From: Nostoc sp. NIES-3756
Lineage (GTDB): Bacteria; Cyanobacteriota; Cyanobacteriia; Cyanobacteriales; Nostocaceae
Direction of reading: 5' to 3'
Assembly: GCF_001548375.1 (NCBI RefSeq)
Contig: NZ_AP017295.1
Location: forward strand, 1,646,501-1,710,500
Length of the DNA stretch: 64,000 nt
The translations under genes were made by a program, and so were the position numbers. Every line of letters begins with the position of its first letter. Position 1 is the first letter of the stretch. The notes under the pieces are model-generated. The model ran no database searches and was not told where the DNA came from. It saw nothing but the letters and a program-made list of their open reading frames with translations. Positions 19,183 to 30,206 of this stretch are shown piece by piece.

Positions 19183-19231
19183 GTTTTATCTCCCTCATCT
19201 TCCTCATCTCCCTCATCCTCCCCCACTCCCC
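19183..19231. repeat. CCCTCATCT tandem repeat
   Basis: Copies of TCTCCCTCATCTTCCTCA, then CCCCCACTCCCC. The 3' end of the PLP enzyme gene (terminal GSGGG) lies inside it. Confidence 0.7.
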
Positions 19232-20448
19232 ACAGCCTCAATCGCCGCCTCAAGTGCGATCGCCACATGCGTCCAATGAGTACCCCCTTGGCAATACACT
19301 ACATAAGGCTCACGCAAAGGCCCATCCGCCGAAAACTCTAAGGTACTCCCCTCAATAAACGTCCCGCCAGCCATCACTACCTGGCTCTCATACCCCGGCA
19401 TAGCATCAGGAACGGGGTCTAGATAAGAACCCACCGGAGAATTTTGTTGTATGGCTTTACAGAAAGCAATCAACTTCTTGGCAGAACCCAATTTAATCGC
19501 CTGAATCACATCCCCACGGGGTGCGAAAGGTTCTGGATTGACCGGATACCCAAGTTTGTCAAATACATAACCAGTAAGGTAAGTACCCTTCATCGCCTCA
19601 CCCACCATCTGCGGCGACAAAAATAATCCTTGGTATAGAAGGCGATTTTGGTCAAAGGTCGCCCCACCATAACTACCAATACCAGGAGCCGTGAGGCGGC
19701 AAGCAGCAGCCTCTACTAAATCAGCGCGTCCGGCAACATAACCGCCAGCTGTGACAATAGTCCCACCAGGGTTTTTAATCAAGGAACCTGCCATTAAATC
19801 CGCACCCACATGGGTAGGTTCTTTGGTTTCAATAAATTCGCCATAGCAGTTATCAACAAAGCAAACAGTGTGAGGATTTTGCTGTTTGACCAAATTGACA
19901 ATTTTTTCAATATCAGCAATTGATAGGCTCGGTCGCCAAGAATAGCCCCGAGAGCGTTGAATTAAAATTAAGCGAGTCCTATCAGTGATGCTATTGCTTA
20001 AAGCTAACCAATCTATAGATCCTTCAGAAGTTAGCTCTAATTGTCGGTATTTTATGCCAAACTCAATAAGGGAGCCTTGACCTTGACCCCGTAAACCAAT
20101 AACTTCTTCAAGAGTATCGTAGGGGGAACCAGCCACTGCTAACATTTCATCACCAGGACGAAGTACACCAAATAAGGCGCAAGCGATCGCATGAGTTCCA
20201 GAAACAAACTGCACTCGCACCGCCGCAGCTTCAGCCCCCATTACTTCGGCAAAAACTTTATCCAAAGTTTCTCGACCTAAATCATCGTGACCGTAACCAC
20301 TTACACCTGCAAAGTGGTGCGCTCCTACACGCTGATTACGAAAGGCTGACAGCACTCTTTGAAGATTTTGCTTGACCTGAGCGTCAATTCCCGAAAAAAT
20401 CTCTATCAGTGCTTGTTCTGCTTGCCGCAGATATTCCAAGCTGTTCAT
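19213..20448 (-). CDS. PLP-dependent methionine gamma-lyase family (aluminum-resistance-like) protein
   Basis: A fold-type I PLP enzyme of the COG4100 family, annotated as cystathionine beta-lyase-like protein involved in aluminum resistance; the true reaction is unknown. ATG at 20448 has a strong GAGGAAG Shine-Dalgarno, giving 411 residues; an upstream in-frame start at 20478 is less likely. Visible are RVQFVSGTHAIACALFGVLR, GDEMLAVAGSPYDTLEEVIG, CFVDNCYGEFIETKEP and the PLP-binding Lys225 in AGSLIKNPGG. The C-terminal GSGGG is encoded by low-complexity repeats, suggesting the end of the gene has been shifted by repeat growth. It is divergent from desC with only 82 bases between starts. Confidence 0.88.
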   Translation of the reverse strand: MNSLEYLRQAEQALIEIFSGIDAQVKQNLQRVLSAFRNQRVGAHHFAGVSGYGHDDLGRETLDKVFAEVMGAEAAAVRVQFVSGTHAIACALFGVLRPGDEMLAVAGSPYDTLEEVIGLRGQGQGSLIEFGIKYRQLELTSEGSIDWLALSNSITDRTRLILIQRSRGYSWRPSLSIADIEKIVNLVKQQNPHTVCFVDNCYGEFIETKEPTHVGADLMAGSLIKNPGGTIVTAGGYVAGRADLVEAAACRLTAPGIGSYGGATFDQNRLLYQGLFLSPQMVGEAMKGTYLTGYVFDKLGYPVNPEPFAPRGDVIQAIKLGSAKKLIAFCKAIQQNSPVGSYLDPVPDAMPGYESQVVMAGGTFIEGSTLEFSADGPLREPYVVYCQGGTHWTHVAIALEAAIEAVGSGGG

Positions 20449-20530
20449 TACTTCCTCGTTAACAAAAAAACTATACAAATGCGATCGCTCGCATAAACTA
20501 GGCTGTCAAATTTTAAATTCGGATTACTGC

Positions 20531-21349
20531 ATGACAATTGCTACTTCAACTAAACCTCAAATCAATTGGGTGAATACCCTATTTTTCCTTGGGCTACACA
20601 TCGGCGCATTATTCGCCTTTGTGCCTGGTAATTTCAGCTGGGCGGCAGTTGGTGTGGCTTTATTGCTTTACTGGATAACTGGTGGCTTAGGCATTACCTT
20701 AGGCTTTCATCGCCTAGTTACCCACCGCAGTTTCCAGACTCCCAAGTGGTTGGAATATTTCCTCATGCTTTGCGGGACTCTTGCCTGTCAAGGAGGCCCA
20801 ATCGAGTGGATTGGTACACATCGCATTCATCATTTACATTCCGATACTGATCCCGATCCCCATGATTCCAACAAAGGTTTCTGGTGGAGCCATATTGGTT
20901 GGCTGATTTATCACTCTCCCTCCCACGCTGATGTTCCTCGTTTCACCAAAGATATTGCCGAAGACCCAGTTTATCAGTTTTTACAAAAATATTTCATCTT
21001 CATCCAAATTGCTCTGGGTTTATTGCTGCTATATTTGGGCGGCTGGTCTTTTGTTGTTTGGGGAATTTTCGTTCGTATCGTCTGGGTTTACCACTGTACT
21101 TGGTTAGTCAACAGTGCTACTCATAAATTTGGTTATCGCAGTTATGAATCTGGAGACAGATCAACTAACTGTTGGTGGGTAGCCTTACTCGTATTTGGCG
21201 AAGGTTGGCACAATAACCACCATGCTTTTCAATATTCAGCCCGTCACGGCTTGGAATGGTGGGAAATTGATTTAACTTGGATGACCATTCAATTACTGCA
21301 AATATTTGGTCTAGCAAGTAACGTCAAACTAGCAGACAAAAAGCAGTAA
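20531..21349 (+). CDS. desC: acyl-lipid delta-9 desaturase
   Basis: It introduces the first double bond into stearoyl chains of membrane glycerolipids, using ferredoxin as electron donor. The 272 residues carry three His boxes: HRLVTH at 60-65, HRIHH at 97-101 and HNNHH at 227-231, and hydrophobic segments at about 15-50 and 150-180. This box pattern is that of the delta-9 type, unlike the delta-12 and omega-3 enzymes that follow. ATG at 20531. It is first of three desaturase genes in order of reaction (desC, desA, desB). Gaps of about 210 and 230 bases leave room for separate promoters. Cold induction of desaturases is known in cyanobacteria, but I cannot show it here. Confidence 0.95.
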   Translation: MTIATSTKPQINWVNTLFFLGLHIGALFAFVPGNFSWAAVGVALLLYWITGGLGITLGFHRLVTHRSFQTPKWLEYFLMLCGTLACQGGPIEWIGTHRIHHLHSDTDPDPHDSNKGFWWSHIGWLIYHSPSHADVPRFTKDIAEDPVYQFLQKYFIFIQIALGLLLLYLGGWSFVVWGIFVRIVWVYHCTWLVNSATHKFGYRSYESGDRSTNCWWVALLVFGEGWHNNHHAFQYSARHGLEWWEIDLTWMTIQLLQIFGLASNVKLADKKQ

Positions 21350-21561
21350 TTAGTTTATTATGTGTCATTAGTTATTTGTCTGAAAAATGACTAATGACTT
21401 AGTAATTTTTTCGCAACCAAATATCCACTCGTCAGTTCTCAAATAGCTTCTAAAAGCTACAAACGAGCGTGCTTGGGTAGCTGAAATTGCTATGAATATA
21501 TGTTATGACAAGTTACTTTTGTGGTGGCTTGGTAGAGGAGTTTTTTGTTCTTCAGGTTTTC

Positions 21562-22614
21562 ATGACTACATCGATAATCAAAAATCAAGAAATAGAAAAT
21601 CGCCTTAATAATCCCGAACTAAGGCTGAAAGATATTATCAAAACTTTACCCAAAGAATGTTTTCAACAGAACCGGAGAAAAGCATGGACACAAGCCTTGC
21701 TAAGTGTGGTCATGGCAGGTTTGGGTTATTGGACTATAGCAATTAGTCCTTGGTTTCTCTTACCCTTTGCTTGGATTTTTACAGGCACTGCTTTAACAGG
21801 TTTTTTTGTCATTGGTCATGACTGTGGACACCGTTCATTTGCCAAACGTCGTTGGGTAAATGATTTAGTAGGGCATTTATTTATGATGCCTTTAATTTAT
21901 CCCTTTCACAGTTGGCGGATTAAGCATAATCATCATCACAAACATACAAATAAGTTAGATGAAGATAACGCTTGGCATCCCATCAGACCAGAAGTGTTTT
22001 CTAATTGGGGTAAAACCCGCCAGTCTGCCTTTAAATTATTTATGCGTCAACGCCTCTGGTGGGTAGGTTCCATTGGACATTGGGCAGTAGTACACTTTGA
22101 TGCCAAAAATTTCAAAGCTAAAGACCAAGCCGATGTCAAACTTTCTGTGGCTGTAGTAGTAATATTCGCCGCAGTTACTTTCCCCATCCTCATCGCTACA
22201 ACTGGAATTTGGGGATTTGTCAAATTTTGGTTTGTGCCTTGGTTGGTGTATCACTTCTGGATGAGTACCTTCACCATTGTTCACCATACATTTGCTGATG
22301 TTCCTTTTGAAGCAGAGAACAAATGGCATGAAGCGATGGCACAGTTATTTGGGACTATTCATTGCGATTATCCCAAATGGGTAGAGGTGTTATGTCATGA
22401 TATTAATGTTCATGTTCCCCATCATCTTTCTACTGCAATTCCCTCCTACAATTTGCGGTTAGCTTATAGCAGTATTAAAGAAAATTGGGAACCTTATCTG
22501 CATGATGAATTTAAGTTTTCCTGGTCTTTAATGAAGCAAATTACAGACCAATGTCAACTTTACAAAACAGATATTGGCTATCAAACATTTAATGAATATT
22601 ACGCAGGACGATAG
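21562..22614 (+). CDS. desA: acyl-lipid delta-12 desaturase
   Basis: It adds the second double bond (delta-12) to oleoyl chains of membrane lipids. The His boxes are HDCGH at 86-90, HNHHH at 122-126 (within HNHHHKHTN) and HVPHH at 284-288. I chose ATG at 21562 because 350 residues match the family and CAGG lies just upstream; an in-frame ATG 19 codons earlier at 21505 would add a hydrophobic extension not seen in the family. Hydrophobic segments at about 45-80 and 195-240 anchor it in the membrane. Second gene of the desaturase row. Confidence 0.95.
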   Translation: MTTSIIKNQEIENRLNNPELRLKDIIKTLPKECFQQNRRKAWTQALLSVVMAGLGYWTIAISPWFLLPFAWIFTGTALTGFFVIGHDCGHRSFAKRRWVNDLVGHLFMMPLIYPFHSWRIKHNHHHKHTNKLDEDNAWHPIRPEVFSNWGKTRQSAFKLFMRQRLWWVGSIGHWAVVHFDAKNFKAKDQADVKLSVAVVVIFAAVTFPILIATTGIWGFVKFWFVPWLVYHFWMSTFTIVHHTFADVPFEAENKWHEAMAQLFGTIHCDYPKWVEVLCHDINVHVPHHLSTAIPSYNLRLAYSSIKENWEPYLHDEFKFSWSLMKQITDQCQLYKTDIGYQTFNEYYAGR

Positions 22615-22844
22615 TACCGTTAGCTAGTAATATTAACTAGATGCTCAACCAGCTTTAAAAACCAAGAAAAATCCAAATATTCTGTAAATTTAGCAGACTC
22701 TGGCAATTTTCTATTGACTCATAACTATTAGGTAAATTGCCAGAAGTTATTTCTTGGATATGCGATAAATAGCTTCGCAGACATCGCCGAGGCTGATTTT
22801 TTATGCCTCAAAAAAGTTCGATTTGTATCTCAAAATAGAATCAA

Positions 22845-23921
22845 GTGCAAGTAACCTCTATATCTTCCGATAATTCTCCCAATTTTGAACAGTTGGAGAA
22901 TACTAAACTGCCGTTTACCCTTCAAGATTTAAAAGCAGCTATCCCGGCTGAATGTTTTCAACCTAATGTCAGCAAATCACTGTTTTATTTTTTTCGTGAT
23001 GTCCTAATTATTGGTGTGTTGTATGCGATCGCTCATTATTTAGATTCTTGGTACTTCTGGCCGATTTTCTGGCTGATGCAAGGAACTATGTTTTGGGCGT
23101 TGTTTGTGGTTGGACATGACTGCGGACACCAATCTTTTTCTAAACATAAATGGCTCAATGATTTAATTGGGCATTTATCTCATACACCGATATTAGTTCC
23201 CTATCACGGTTGGCGCATTAGTCATAGGACACATCATAAAAATACTGGCAATATTGATAACGATGAAAGCTGGTATCCTGTGACAGAATCCCAATATCAA
23301 GAAATGCCTTTGTTACAAAAGATAGGACGCTACTACGCTTTTTTATTGGCATACCCAGTATATTTATTCAAGCGCTCTCCTAATAAAGAAGGCTCTCATT
23401 TCTTACCTAGCAGTTCCCTCTTCAAACCTGCCGAAAAATGGGATGTTATCACCAGCACAATTCTCTGGACTTGTATGGTTGGTTTGTTAGGATTCCTCAC
23501 CTATCAATGGGGTTGGATGTGGTTATTGAAATACTATGCCGCGCCCTATATCGTATTTGTAATTTGGCTCGATTTGGTGACATTTCTCCACCATACTGAA
23601 CCTGATGTACCTTGGTATCGTGGCGAAGATTGGACTTTCCTCAAAGGTGCAATTTCCAGCATTGATCGTAATTACGGTTTGGTAAATCATATCCATCACG
23701 ATATCGGTACTCATGTAGCGCACCATATTTTCTTAAATATCCCTCACTACAACTTACTGAAAGCAACCGAGGCGATTAAACCAGTAATGGGTGAGTATTA
23801 CCGCAAGTCTGAAGAACCAATTTGGAAAGCTTTATGGCGTTCTTGCTTGGCTTGCCATTTTGTCCCCAATACTGGTGGAAAAGTATATTACACTTCTTAC
23901 CGCAAAGTAGCTAATGATTAA
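22845..23921 (+). CDS. desB: acyl-lipid omega-3 (delta-15) desaturase
   Basis: It adds the third double bond to give alpha-linolenic chains. The His boxes are HDCGH at 91-95, HRTHH at 127-131 and HVAHH near 289 within HIHHDIGTHVAHH. HRTHH and the extra HIHH distinguish omega-3 enzymes from DesA. The 358 residues equal the usual DesB length. The start is GTG at 22845, without a better ATG. DesB is the most strongly cold-regulated desaturase in other cyanobacteria; the 230-base upstream gap could hold its promoter. A strong bidirectional terminator follows. Confidence 0.94.
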   Translation: MQVTSISSDNSPNFEQLENTKLPFTLQDLKAAIPAECFQPNVSKSLFYFFRDVLIIGVLYAIAHYLDSWYFWPIFWLMQGTMFWALFVVGHDCGHQSFSKHKWLNDLIGHLSHTPILVPYHGWRISHRTHHKNTGNIDNDESWYPVTESQYQEMPLLQKIGRYYAFLLAYPVYLFKRSPNKEGSHFLPSSSLFKPAEKWDVITSTILWTCMVGLLGFLTYQWGWMWLLKYYAAPYIVFVIWLDLVTFLHHTEPDVPWYRGEDWTFLKGAISSIDRNYGLVNHIHHDIGTHVAHHIFLNIPHYNLLKATEAIKPVMGEYYRKSEEPIWKALWRSCLACHFVPNTGGKVYYTSYRKVAND

Positions 23922-23981
23922 TGTTTGTAGTAAGGACTTTAGTCCTTGACTATAAAGCTATAAACATTTCTTAAAATCTTC

Positions 23982-24025
23982 TAAATAAAAAGGCAAAAGA
24001 ATTACTTCTTTTGCCTTTTTATTTA
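23982..24025. terminator. perfect 20-base-stem bidirectional terminator
   Basis: The left arm (23982-24001) is the exact reverse complement of the right arm (24006-24025), with a 4-base loop TTAC. The stem centre is AAGGCAAAAGAA and both sides end in A/T tracts. It gives a U-run to either strand and separates convergent desB and rpoC2. Confidence 0.92.
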
Positions 24026-24043
24026 GATGTTGACTATTAGACT

Positions 24044-27000
24044 TTAGTACTCGTCGTCATCTTCCTCATCATCTTCATAATCATCATCGCCTTCATCCTC
24101 TACATCCTCTACTAGATCCTGGATGTCATCAGCAATCAACTCATCATCGAGAATTGAGCGACGGCTGTTAAATCCACCATCTCCCAGCGTAGGAGCATCC
24201 AAATTGTAGGCGCGAGCTGTGCGGTCATCCAACACCATATCCAGTGGATCATCAGTTTCATCCAACACACTGGTAGTTTCCAAGGTGGAATAATCTTCAA
24301 TCATTCCTGGTTCATCATAGGTGTTGTAACCAGTTCCGGCAGGAATCAATCTTCCGATAATCACGTTTTCTTTCAAACCGCGCAACCAGTCAGACTTACC
24401 TTCAATGGCTGCTTCGGTGAGAACCCGTGTTGTCTCTTGGAAAGATGCAGCAGAAATGAAGCTGTCGGTATTTAAGGATGCTTTGGTGATACCTAACAAT
24501 ACTGGAGTGTATTGCGCTCTTGCACCGCCAGTAATCGCCATCGCTTCATTCACCTGCTCGACTTGGCGCAGTTCCACCAACTCACCAGGAAGCATGGTAG
24601 TATCACCACCATCATCAATCCGCACCTTGTTGGTCATCTGGCGCACAATCACTTCGATGTGTTTGTCAGCGATGTCAATACCTTGGGATTGGTACACCAT
24701 CTGCACTTCATTCACTAGGAAGGTTTGCACCTTCTGTAAGGCATGGCTGGCGCAAGCATAAACACCATCTTCCGAACCCAAGCTGAAGAACACTTCCAGA
24801 ATTTCGTGGGGATTGGAAGGCCCGTCACTCAATGTTTGACCTGCTGATACATGAGAACCATCTAATACGGCTAGGTTTTGTCCAGGGCCAAGGGGGTAAT
24901 CGGTAACAACACCATTGGATTCGATAACTTTGATAGCGATCGCTTCATCACCATCACCATATACTACCTTAATTTCTCCGCCCCGTTTAGCTAAGATACA
25001 AGCTTCCTTAGGCTTCCGGGCTTCTAGTAGTTCTTCAATCCGAGGCAAACCTTGGATGATGTCTCCAGTTTTTGCTCGTTCAAACACCAGCAGCACCAAG
25101 TTATCGCCCCGTTGTACCAAGTCACCATCTTCTATTTGCAATACTGCACCAGGGCTGACTCGGTAGGGACGACCAGCACGGATAGTCACGGCGTAGTTCT
25201 TAGTGCTGAGTCCTGCCTCTTGATTGCTGGAACTTTCAGCCGCATTTTTTACTGAGACAATTTGTCCAGATTCTTCGGCAAAGATACCAGAGGCAATTTC
25301 TGTACCCTCAACCACTAAATCACCTGCTTTGACTTTGGGTTGGGTGCTAGTATTCAGCGTTACCATATCGCTGTGACGTAACACTAAACAACGGCGTACC
25401 GCTTCAGTTCCCTTCTGTACACCCCGGACAATCCCACCTTCTTTAGAGAGGATTTGAGTACGGGCAACGACAGCACCAGGGACGATGGTTTCCCCATCTT
25501 GTACTTCTAGGCTTGTCTGGGTACTACCTTGAGTGGCATCAGCCGCAATATCACGACGCAGCACCAAGGATTCTAGAATCACCAGCTGCAAGCGTTGAAC
25601 CTCTGCACTCTCAGCATCAGGGATTAACTCAATGTCTGCCGCTAGAGGAGAAGCGTTATGTTCTTGTTCGCCTTCCTGCTCAATTTCCAATACCAATTGG
25701 GTACGTAGCAGTTCCACACCTTCTACAGACTTAACCCGTTCAGAATCCTTGTAGGGAAGTCTTTGTACAGCCCGTAGTTGAATTGAACGTCCGGTTTGCT
25801 GACTAACAGATGTAGTAGATGGCACATCTGGATTTGTAGGTACGGCAAACTCCACAACTGGACGGCTTAACAGTGCAGGGCCTTCTGGTGACTCTACATA
25901 CTGGATGTAACGCAGTTCGGTTGCAACTTGCCCTAACAGTTCTTCTCCAGGTTGTAGCAAGGTATTATCTCTACCAATAACTGCTTCTGGGTCGTCTACC
26001 ATCAGCAGTTCACCAGGCTTAATTACGACTTCCCGGAGAATGTCGTTTTTCTGGGTAACTTCTACCACACCACTGTTTTGACAGAAGATGTCTTTAACAA
26101 CTTCTGTACCAGCTTCCACAAACTGACCATCTTCTACCAACAGCAAGGAGATGTCTTTGTTAACTTCGTGAGTTTCTTCAGGAATCCATAACAGAGTGCC
26201 ACCCTGTACCACTTCGTAACCCAGCTTGGCTTTACCTTTCTTCTGAACTTCTACGCCGGAGAACTTTAGGAAACCACCTGTAGTTGTGCGATAGCGGTCA
26301 TCGATTAACTCAGCAACTACTTGACCATTTTGTACTTTTGTGCCTGGGGTTGCTCGGAGGTTAAATACTTGATTGTTACCAGTAGTTACTAAGTAGCTGT
26401 TACGACCTTGGGAACTTTGAACGGTGACGGTTGCTTGGTCTAAAACCACAGAAGCGGTAATGATTTCGATTTCTCTAGTACTCTTACCAGGAGTAGCTTC
26501 TGGTAAACGTACTACACCACCATGTATAGTTGTTAACTTGGTTTCCGCAAGGACACCGTTGGTTTCGACGCGATCGCCATTTTTCACTACCAACTCAGCC
26601 CCTGGTGGCAAGTTATACACTTCACCAGAAAGAATCCAAATCAAACCACCTCTAGCGGCTGTGGTTGTGGTGTTACCTTGACGGTCTGTCTTTTGTTCAG
26701 GAACCACATCAGCAAACTTCACTTCCCCAGCTAGGTCAGAAGCCACATCTTTTACGGCTTTTTCTGTATTAGTCCGGGTAGTCCGACCACCAAGGGCAAC
26801 TTCCGCCAACAATTGACCTTGTTTTACCTGTTGTCCATCAGTAATGTATATTGTGGAACCTTGGGTCACATGAACTTCTTGAGGTGGTGGGGTTTCTGAA
26901 CCTTCTTTACGAGGTTCCAGAATCATAATCCCATTACTTTCTACAAATAACGCATCTTCCCCGTGACGAGTTCGGTATGGTCGTGTCCGTAACTTCTTAG

Positions 27001-28093
27001 GTAACTTGATAGTTCCATCAGCTTTGGAACGTACTTGTTGCGCTACTTCTCCGGTGAACACACCTCCGGTGTGGAATGTCCGCATGGTCAGCTGGGTTCC
27101 AGGTTCACCGATACTTTGGGCGGCGATAATACCTACGGCTTCCCCTAAGTCTACCATCTTGGCGTGAGCCAAACTCCAACCGTAGCAGTGCTGACACACA
27201 GAACGGGCGGCTTCACAGGTGAGAGGCGATCGCACCACAACTTCCTTCACCCCAGCCTTTTCGATGTCCTTGGCTAAGTCATCAGAAATGGGCATATTGC
27301 GTGGAGCAACAACTTCCTTTGTTGTGGGATTAATTACATCCTCGCCTATCACCCGTCCTAACAAGCGTGTAGATAGCTTAATTAAGGTTTTGTTACCTTC
27401 GGTCATCGCCCGGATGGGAATCCCTCTAGTAGTACCACAATCAATTTCCCGAATGATTACGTCTTGAGATACGTCCACCAGACGACGGGTAAGATAACCA
27501 GAGTCTGCTGTACGTAACGCCGTATCTACCAGACCCTTTCTCGCACCGTAAGAAGAAATAATGTATTCTGTTACAGTCAGACCTTCGCGGAAGTTAGTTT
27601 TGATGGGTAAGTCAATAATTTCCCCTTGCGGATCTGCCATCAGACCCCGCATTCCCACTAACTGACGCACCTGAGAGATATTACCCCTCGCCCCAGAGAA
27701 CGCCATCATGTATACAGAGTTGAGGGGGTTGGTTTGTTTAAAGTGGGTAACTACCTCATCCTTCAGGGCTTCACTAGTACCGTTCCAAGTATCAATTACC
27801 TTTTGGAAACGTTCAACTTCTGTAATTTCTCCCCGTTGGTAACGAGCTTCGGTAGCGCGAATTTCCTCTTCGGCTGCTTCCAAAAGACTCCGCTTACTAG
27901 GTGGAACCATTAAATCATCTACACTGATAGAAACCCCAGCCCTAGTAGCATAGCGGAAGCCCAAATCCTTCAATTTATCCGCCATCACTGCGGTACGCGC
28001 CGTTCCATAATGAGTGAACGCCCAAGAAATCAAATTTCTCAGTTGACCTTTGTCAACGACGCGATTGCGAAAAATCATCTTTTCGTTAGTCAT
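24044..28093 (-). CDS. rpoC2: DNA-directed RNA polymerase subunit beta-prime (C-terminal part, RpoC2)
   Basis: The cyanobacterial and plastid counterpart of the C-terminal part of bacterial beta-prime. The 1349 residues include the second zinc site ([13 protein letters not shown]), the trigger-loop helix ([18 protein letters not shown]), and then a very long insertion, the lineage-specific SI3, before the second half of the trigger loop. [20 protein letters not shown] and [18 protein letters not shown] lie near the end. The last 35 residues are almost all Asp and Glu. ATG at 28093 overlaps TTAGTCAT repeats. It is last in the rpoB-rpoC1-rpoC2 row and closed by a strong terminator. Confidence 0.98.
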   Translation of the reverse strand: MTNEKMIFRNRVVDKGQLRNLISWAFTHYGTARTAVMADKLKDLGFRYATRAGVSISVDDLMVPPSKRSLLEAAEEEIRATEARYQRGEITEVERFQKVIDTWNGTSEALKDEVVTHFKQTNPLNSVYMMAFSGARGNISQVRQLVGMRGLMADPQGEIIDLPIKTNFREGLTVTEYIISSYGARKGLVDTALRTADSGYLTRRLVDVSQDVIIREIDCGTTRGIPIRAMTEGNKTLIKLSTRLLGRVIGEDVINPTTKEVVAPRNMPISDDLAKDIEKAGVKEVVVRSPLTCEAARSVCQHCYGWSLAHAKMVDLGEAVGIIAAQSIGEPGTQLTMRTFHTGGVFTGEVAQQVRSKADGTIKLPKKLRTRPYRTRHGEDALFVESNGIMILEPRKEGSETPPPQEVHVTQGSTIYITDGQQVKQGQLLAEVALGGRTTRTNTEKAVKDVASDLAGEVKFADVVPEQKTDRQGNTTTTAARGGLIWILSGEVYNLPPGAELVVKNGDRVETNGVLAETKLTTIHGGVVRLPEATPGKSTREIEIITASVVLDQATVTVQSSQGRNSYLVTTGNNQVFNLRATPGTKVQNGQVVAELIDDRYRTTTGGFLKFSGVEVQKKGKAKLGYEVVQGGTLLWIPEETHEVNKDISLLLVEDGQFVEAGTEVVKDIFCQNSGVVEVTQKNDILREVVIKPGELLMVDDPEAVIGRDNTLLQPGEELLGQVATELRYIQYVESPEGPALLSRPVVEFAVPTNPDVPSTTSVSQQTGRSIQLRAVQRLPYKDSERVKSVEGVELLRTQLVLEIEQEGEQEHNASPLAADIELIPDAESAEVQRLQLVILESLVLRRDIAADATQGSTQTSLEVQDGETIVPGAVVARTQILSKEGGIVRGVQKGTEAVRRCLVLRHSDMVTLNTSTQPKVKAGDLVVEGTEIASGIFAEESGQIVSVKNAAESSSNQEAGLSTKNYAVTIRAGRPYRVSPGAVLQIEDGDLVQRGDNLVLLVFERAKTGDIIQGLPRIEELLEARKPKEACILAKRGGEIKVVYGDGDEAIAIKVIESNGVVTDYPLGPGQNLAVLDGSHVSAGQTLSDGPSNPHEILEVFFSLGSEDGVYACASHALQKVQTFLVNEVQMVYQSQGIDIADKHIEVIVRQMTNKVRIDDGGDTTMLPGELVELRQVEQVNEAMAITGGARAQYTPVLLGITKASLNTDSFISAASFQETTRVLTEAAIEGKSDWLRGLKENVIIGRLIPAGTGYNTYDEPGMIEDYSTLETTSVLDETDDPLDMVLDDRTARAYNLDAPTLGDGGFNSRRSILDDELIADDIQDLVEDVEDEGDDDYEDDEEDDDEY

Positions 28094-28190
28094 TAGTCAT
28101 TAGTCCTTAGTCATCAATAATTAATAATTCGTAATTCGTAATTCGTAATTAATTCTGCAATTACGAATTACGAATTAGAAATTACGAATT
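28085..28190. repeat. TTAGTCA and AATTCGT repeats between rpoC1 and rpoC2
   Basis: CATTAGT heptamers followed by AATTCGT/AATTACG copies fill the whole 95-base gap between rpoC1 and rpoC2 and touch both genes. Confidence 0.8.
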
Positions 28191-30066
28191 AACTTGCAAG
28201 TGCTTCTTGAATCGCTTTATTGTAAATAACGCGACCTGGAGTTGTACGAATATACTGAGAAAGTAAATTTCCCTGAGCGTCTTCTCTGACTCGGCGGTAC
28301 TTATATAGTACAGTCCGGCTACCATCTTCGTTATTTATAACTTCCAGAGGTTCCGTGTCTGGTTGGTCAGATTCCATTTCCCCGTCGAACCGCACGTAAA
28401 TATAGGCGTGCAAGTCAATTTGCTCTTGCTGGAAAGCCATAATTACGTCGTCCAAAGAAGCATAGTATCTGCCTGCGCCTTTGGTAGCGCCTGGGTTTTC
28501 CGCCGTCAGGTAATAAGCGCCCAACACCATATCTTGGCTAGGTGTGATAATTGGTCTACCTGTAGCGGGGGAAAGAATATTATTAGAAGCCAGCATCAAC
28601 AACCGCGCTTCCGCCTGACTTTCCAGAGATAGGGGAACGTGTACCGCCATTTGGTCGCCGTCAAAGTCAGCGTTAAAAGCTGGACAGACCAAAGGATGGA
28701 GTTGAATTGCGCGACCTTCCACCAGAATTGGTTCAAACGCCTGAATACCCAAACGGTGCAGCGTAGGCGCACGGTTTAACATGACTGGGTGTCCTTCAAT
28801 CACCTCTTCCAGCACATCCCAAACACTAGGGTCATTCCGAGAAATTAGCTTCTTCGCAGCCTTGATGTTATTCACCATCCCACTACGAATCAGGCGGTTA
28901 ATAACAAATGGCTGGAATAACTCAATCGCCATTTCTCTAGGCAAACCACACTGGTGAATCTGCAATTTTGGCCCGACCACAATTACCGAACGTCCAGAGT
29001 AGTCAACCCGTTTACCCAACAAGTTTTGTCGGAAACGACCTTGCTTACCTTCAATAATGTCGGACAAAGATTTCAAGGGTCGGTTATTTGCCCCAACTAC
29101 GGTACGTCCCCGACGACCGTTATCAATCAAAGCGTCTACAGCTTCTTGCAGCATCCGCTTTTCGTTCCGCACAATGATTTCCGGCGCGAGAATTTCTTGC
29201 AGTCTTGCTAGACGATTATTCCGGTTAATTACCCGACGATACAAATCATTCAAATCGCTAGTAGCAAACCGTCCACCGTCCAACTGCACCATTGGGCGCA
29301 AATCTGGAGGAATCACAGGAATAACTGTCATTACCATCCACTCTGGCTTAGAACCAGTGGCAATGAAGTTGTCAATTACCCGTAAGCGCTTGATGAGTTT
29401 GGCACGTTTTTGTCCTTTCGCGCTGCCAATTTCTTCCCGTAGCTTTTCTGCTTCTTCCTCTAAATTAATATCAGCCAGCAAGCGCAACAGTGCTTCAGCA
29501 CCAATACCTACCTCTACACCTTGCAACTGAGAGTCTTCGCTGTAGATTTGGTCTTCAATTTCTAACCACTGGTCTTCACTCAGTAGTTGCTTGTAGGTTA
29601 AGGTTTCAGCATTACCAGGGCTGAGAACAACATAAGAGTTGAAATATACAATTTGTTCTACATCCCGCAAAGGCATATCCAACAGAATGGAGATGTAGCT
29701 AGGAATCCCTTTGAGATACCAAACGTGGGCGACTGGCGCAGCAAGCTTGATATAGCCCATACGGTGACGGCGTACCCGTGATTCGGTAACTTCCACGCCG
29801 CAACGCTCACAAACAATTCCTCTATGGCGGACTCTCTTATACTTACCACAGTGGCATTCCCAATCCTTCGCCGGGCCAAAAATGCGTTCACAAAACAAGC
29901 CATCCATTTCTGGCTTGAGAGTCCGGTAATTAATTGTTTCTGGTTTGGTAACTTCACCTACGACCTGACCATTGGGTAATGTACGCTCACCCCATTGGCG
30001 AATACGTTCTGGTGATGCCAAGCCGATTTTAACGTAGTCAAACTGATTAGTTTGGGCGGGTCTCAT
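28189..30066 (-). CDS. rpoC1: DNA-directed RNA polymerase subunit gamma (RpoC1)
   Basis: The counterpart of the N-terminal half of bacterial beta-prime. Residues about 70-90 carry the zinc ribbon ([20 protein letters not shown]). The catalytic magnesium loop [16 protein letters not shown] lies near residue 465, and [16 protein letters not shown] and [17 protein letters not shown] are also intact. At 625 residues it has the usual cyanobacterial length. ATG at 30066 begins the conserved N-terminus ending in [16 protein letters not shown]. It lies 140 bases after rpoB and 95 bases before rpoC2, both gaps consisting of repeats. Confidence 0.98.
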   Translation of the reverse strand: MRPAQTNQFDYVKIGLASPERIRQWGERTLPNGQVVGEVTKPETINYRTLKPEMDGLFCERIFGPAKDWECHCGKYKRVRHRGIVCERCGVEVTESRVRRHRMGYIKLAAPVAHVWYLKGIPSYISILLDMPLRDVEQIVYFNSYVVLSPGNAETLTYKQLLSEDQWLEIEDQIYSEDSQLQGVEVGIGAEALLRLLADINLEEEAEKLREEIGSAKGQKRAKLIKRLRVIDNFIATGSKPEWMVMTVIPVIPPDLRPMVQLDGGRFATSDLNDLYRRVINRNNRLARLQEILAPEIIVRNEKRMLQEAVDALIDNGRRGRTVVGANNRPLKSLSDIIEGKQGRFRQNLLGKRVDYSGRSVIVVGPKLQIHQCGLPREMAIELFQPFVINRLIRSGMVNNIKAAKKLISRNDPSVWDVLEEVIEGHPVMLNRAPTLHRLGIQAFEPILVEGRAIQLHPLVCPAFNADFDGDQMAVHVPLSLESQAEARLLMLASNNILSPATGRPIITPSQDMVLGAYYLTAENPGATKGAGRYYASLDDVIMAFQQEQIDLHAYIYVRFDGEMESDQPDTEPLEVINNEDGSRTVLYKYRRVREDAQGNLLSQYIRTTPGRVIYNKAIQEALAS

Positions 30067-30067
30067 A

Positions 30068-30206
30068 CTTAAGTGCTGAGTTCTGAGTTACAAGTTTTGA
30101 ATAAAGTATTCAGTTAAAAGTAATGAATCAAGAGATTTCTAAGTTCTGAGTGCCAACTACTGAGCTATTAAATACTCAGCACTCGGCACTCAGCACTCAT
30201 CACTCT
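30068..30206. repeat. CTCAGCACT tandem repeats between rpoB and rpoC1
   Basis: Copies of ACTGAGTTCTGAGT and CTCAGCACTCGGCACTCAGC fill the gap between rpoB and rpoC1, another STRR-type family. Confidence 0.75.

Noticed and set aside
19041..19268. Arg-rich minus-strand frame at the end of the TAXI gene
   Set aside because: Created by CCCTCATCT repeats and the antisense of the TAXI tail.
24405..29530. Many plus-strand open frames opposite rpoC2 and rpoC1
   Set aside because: Antisense shadows of very well conserved genes; no independent signals.
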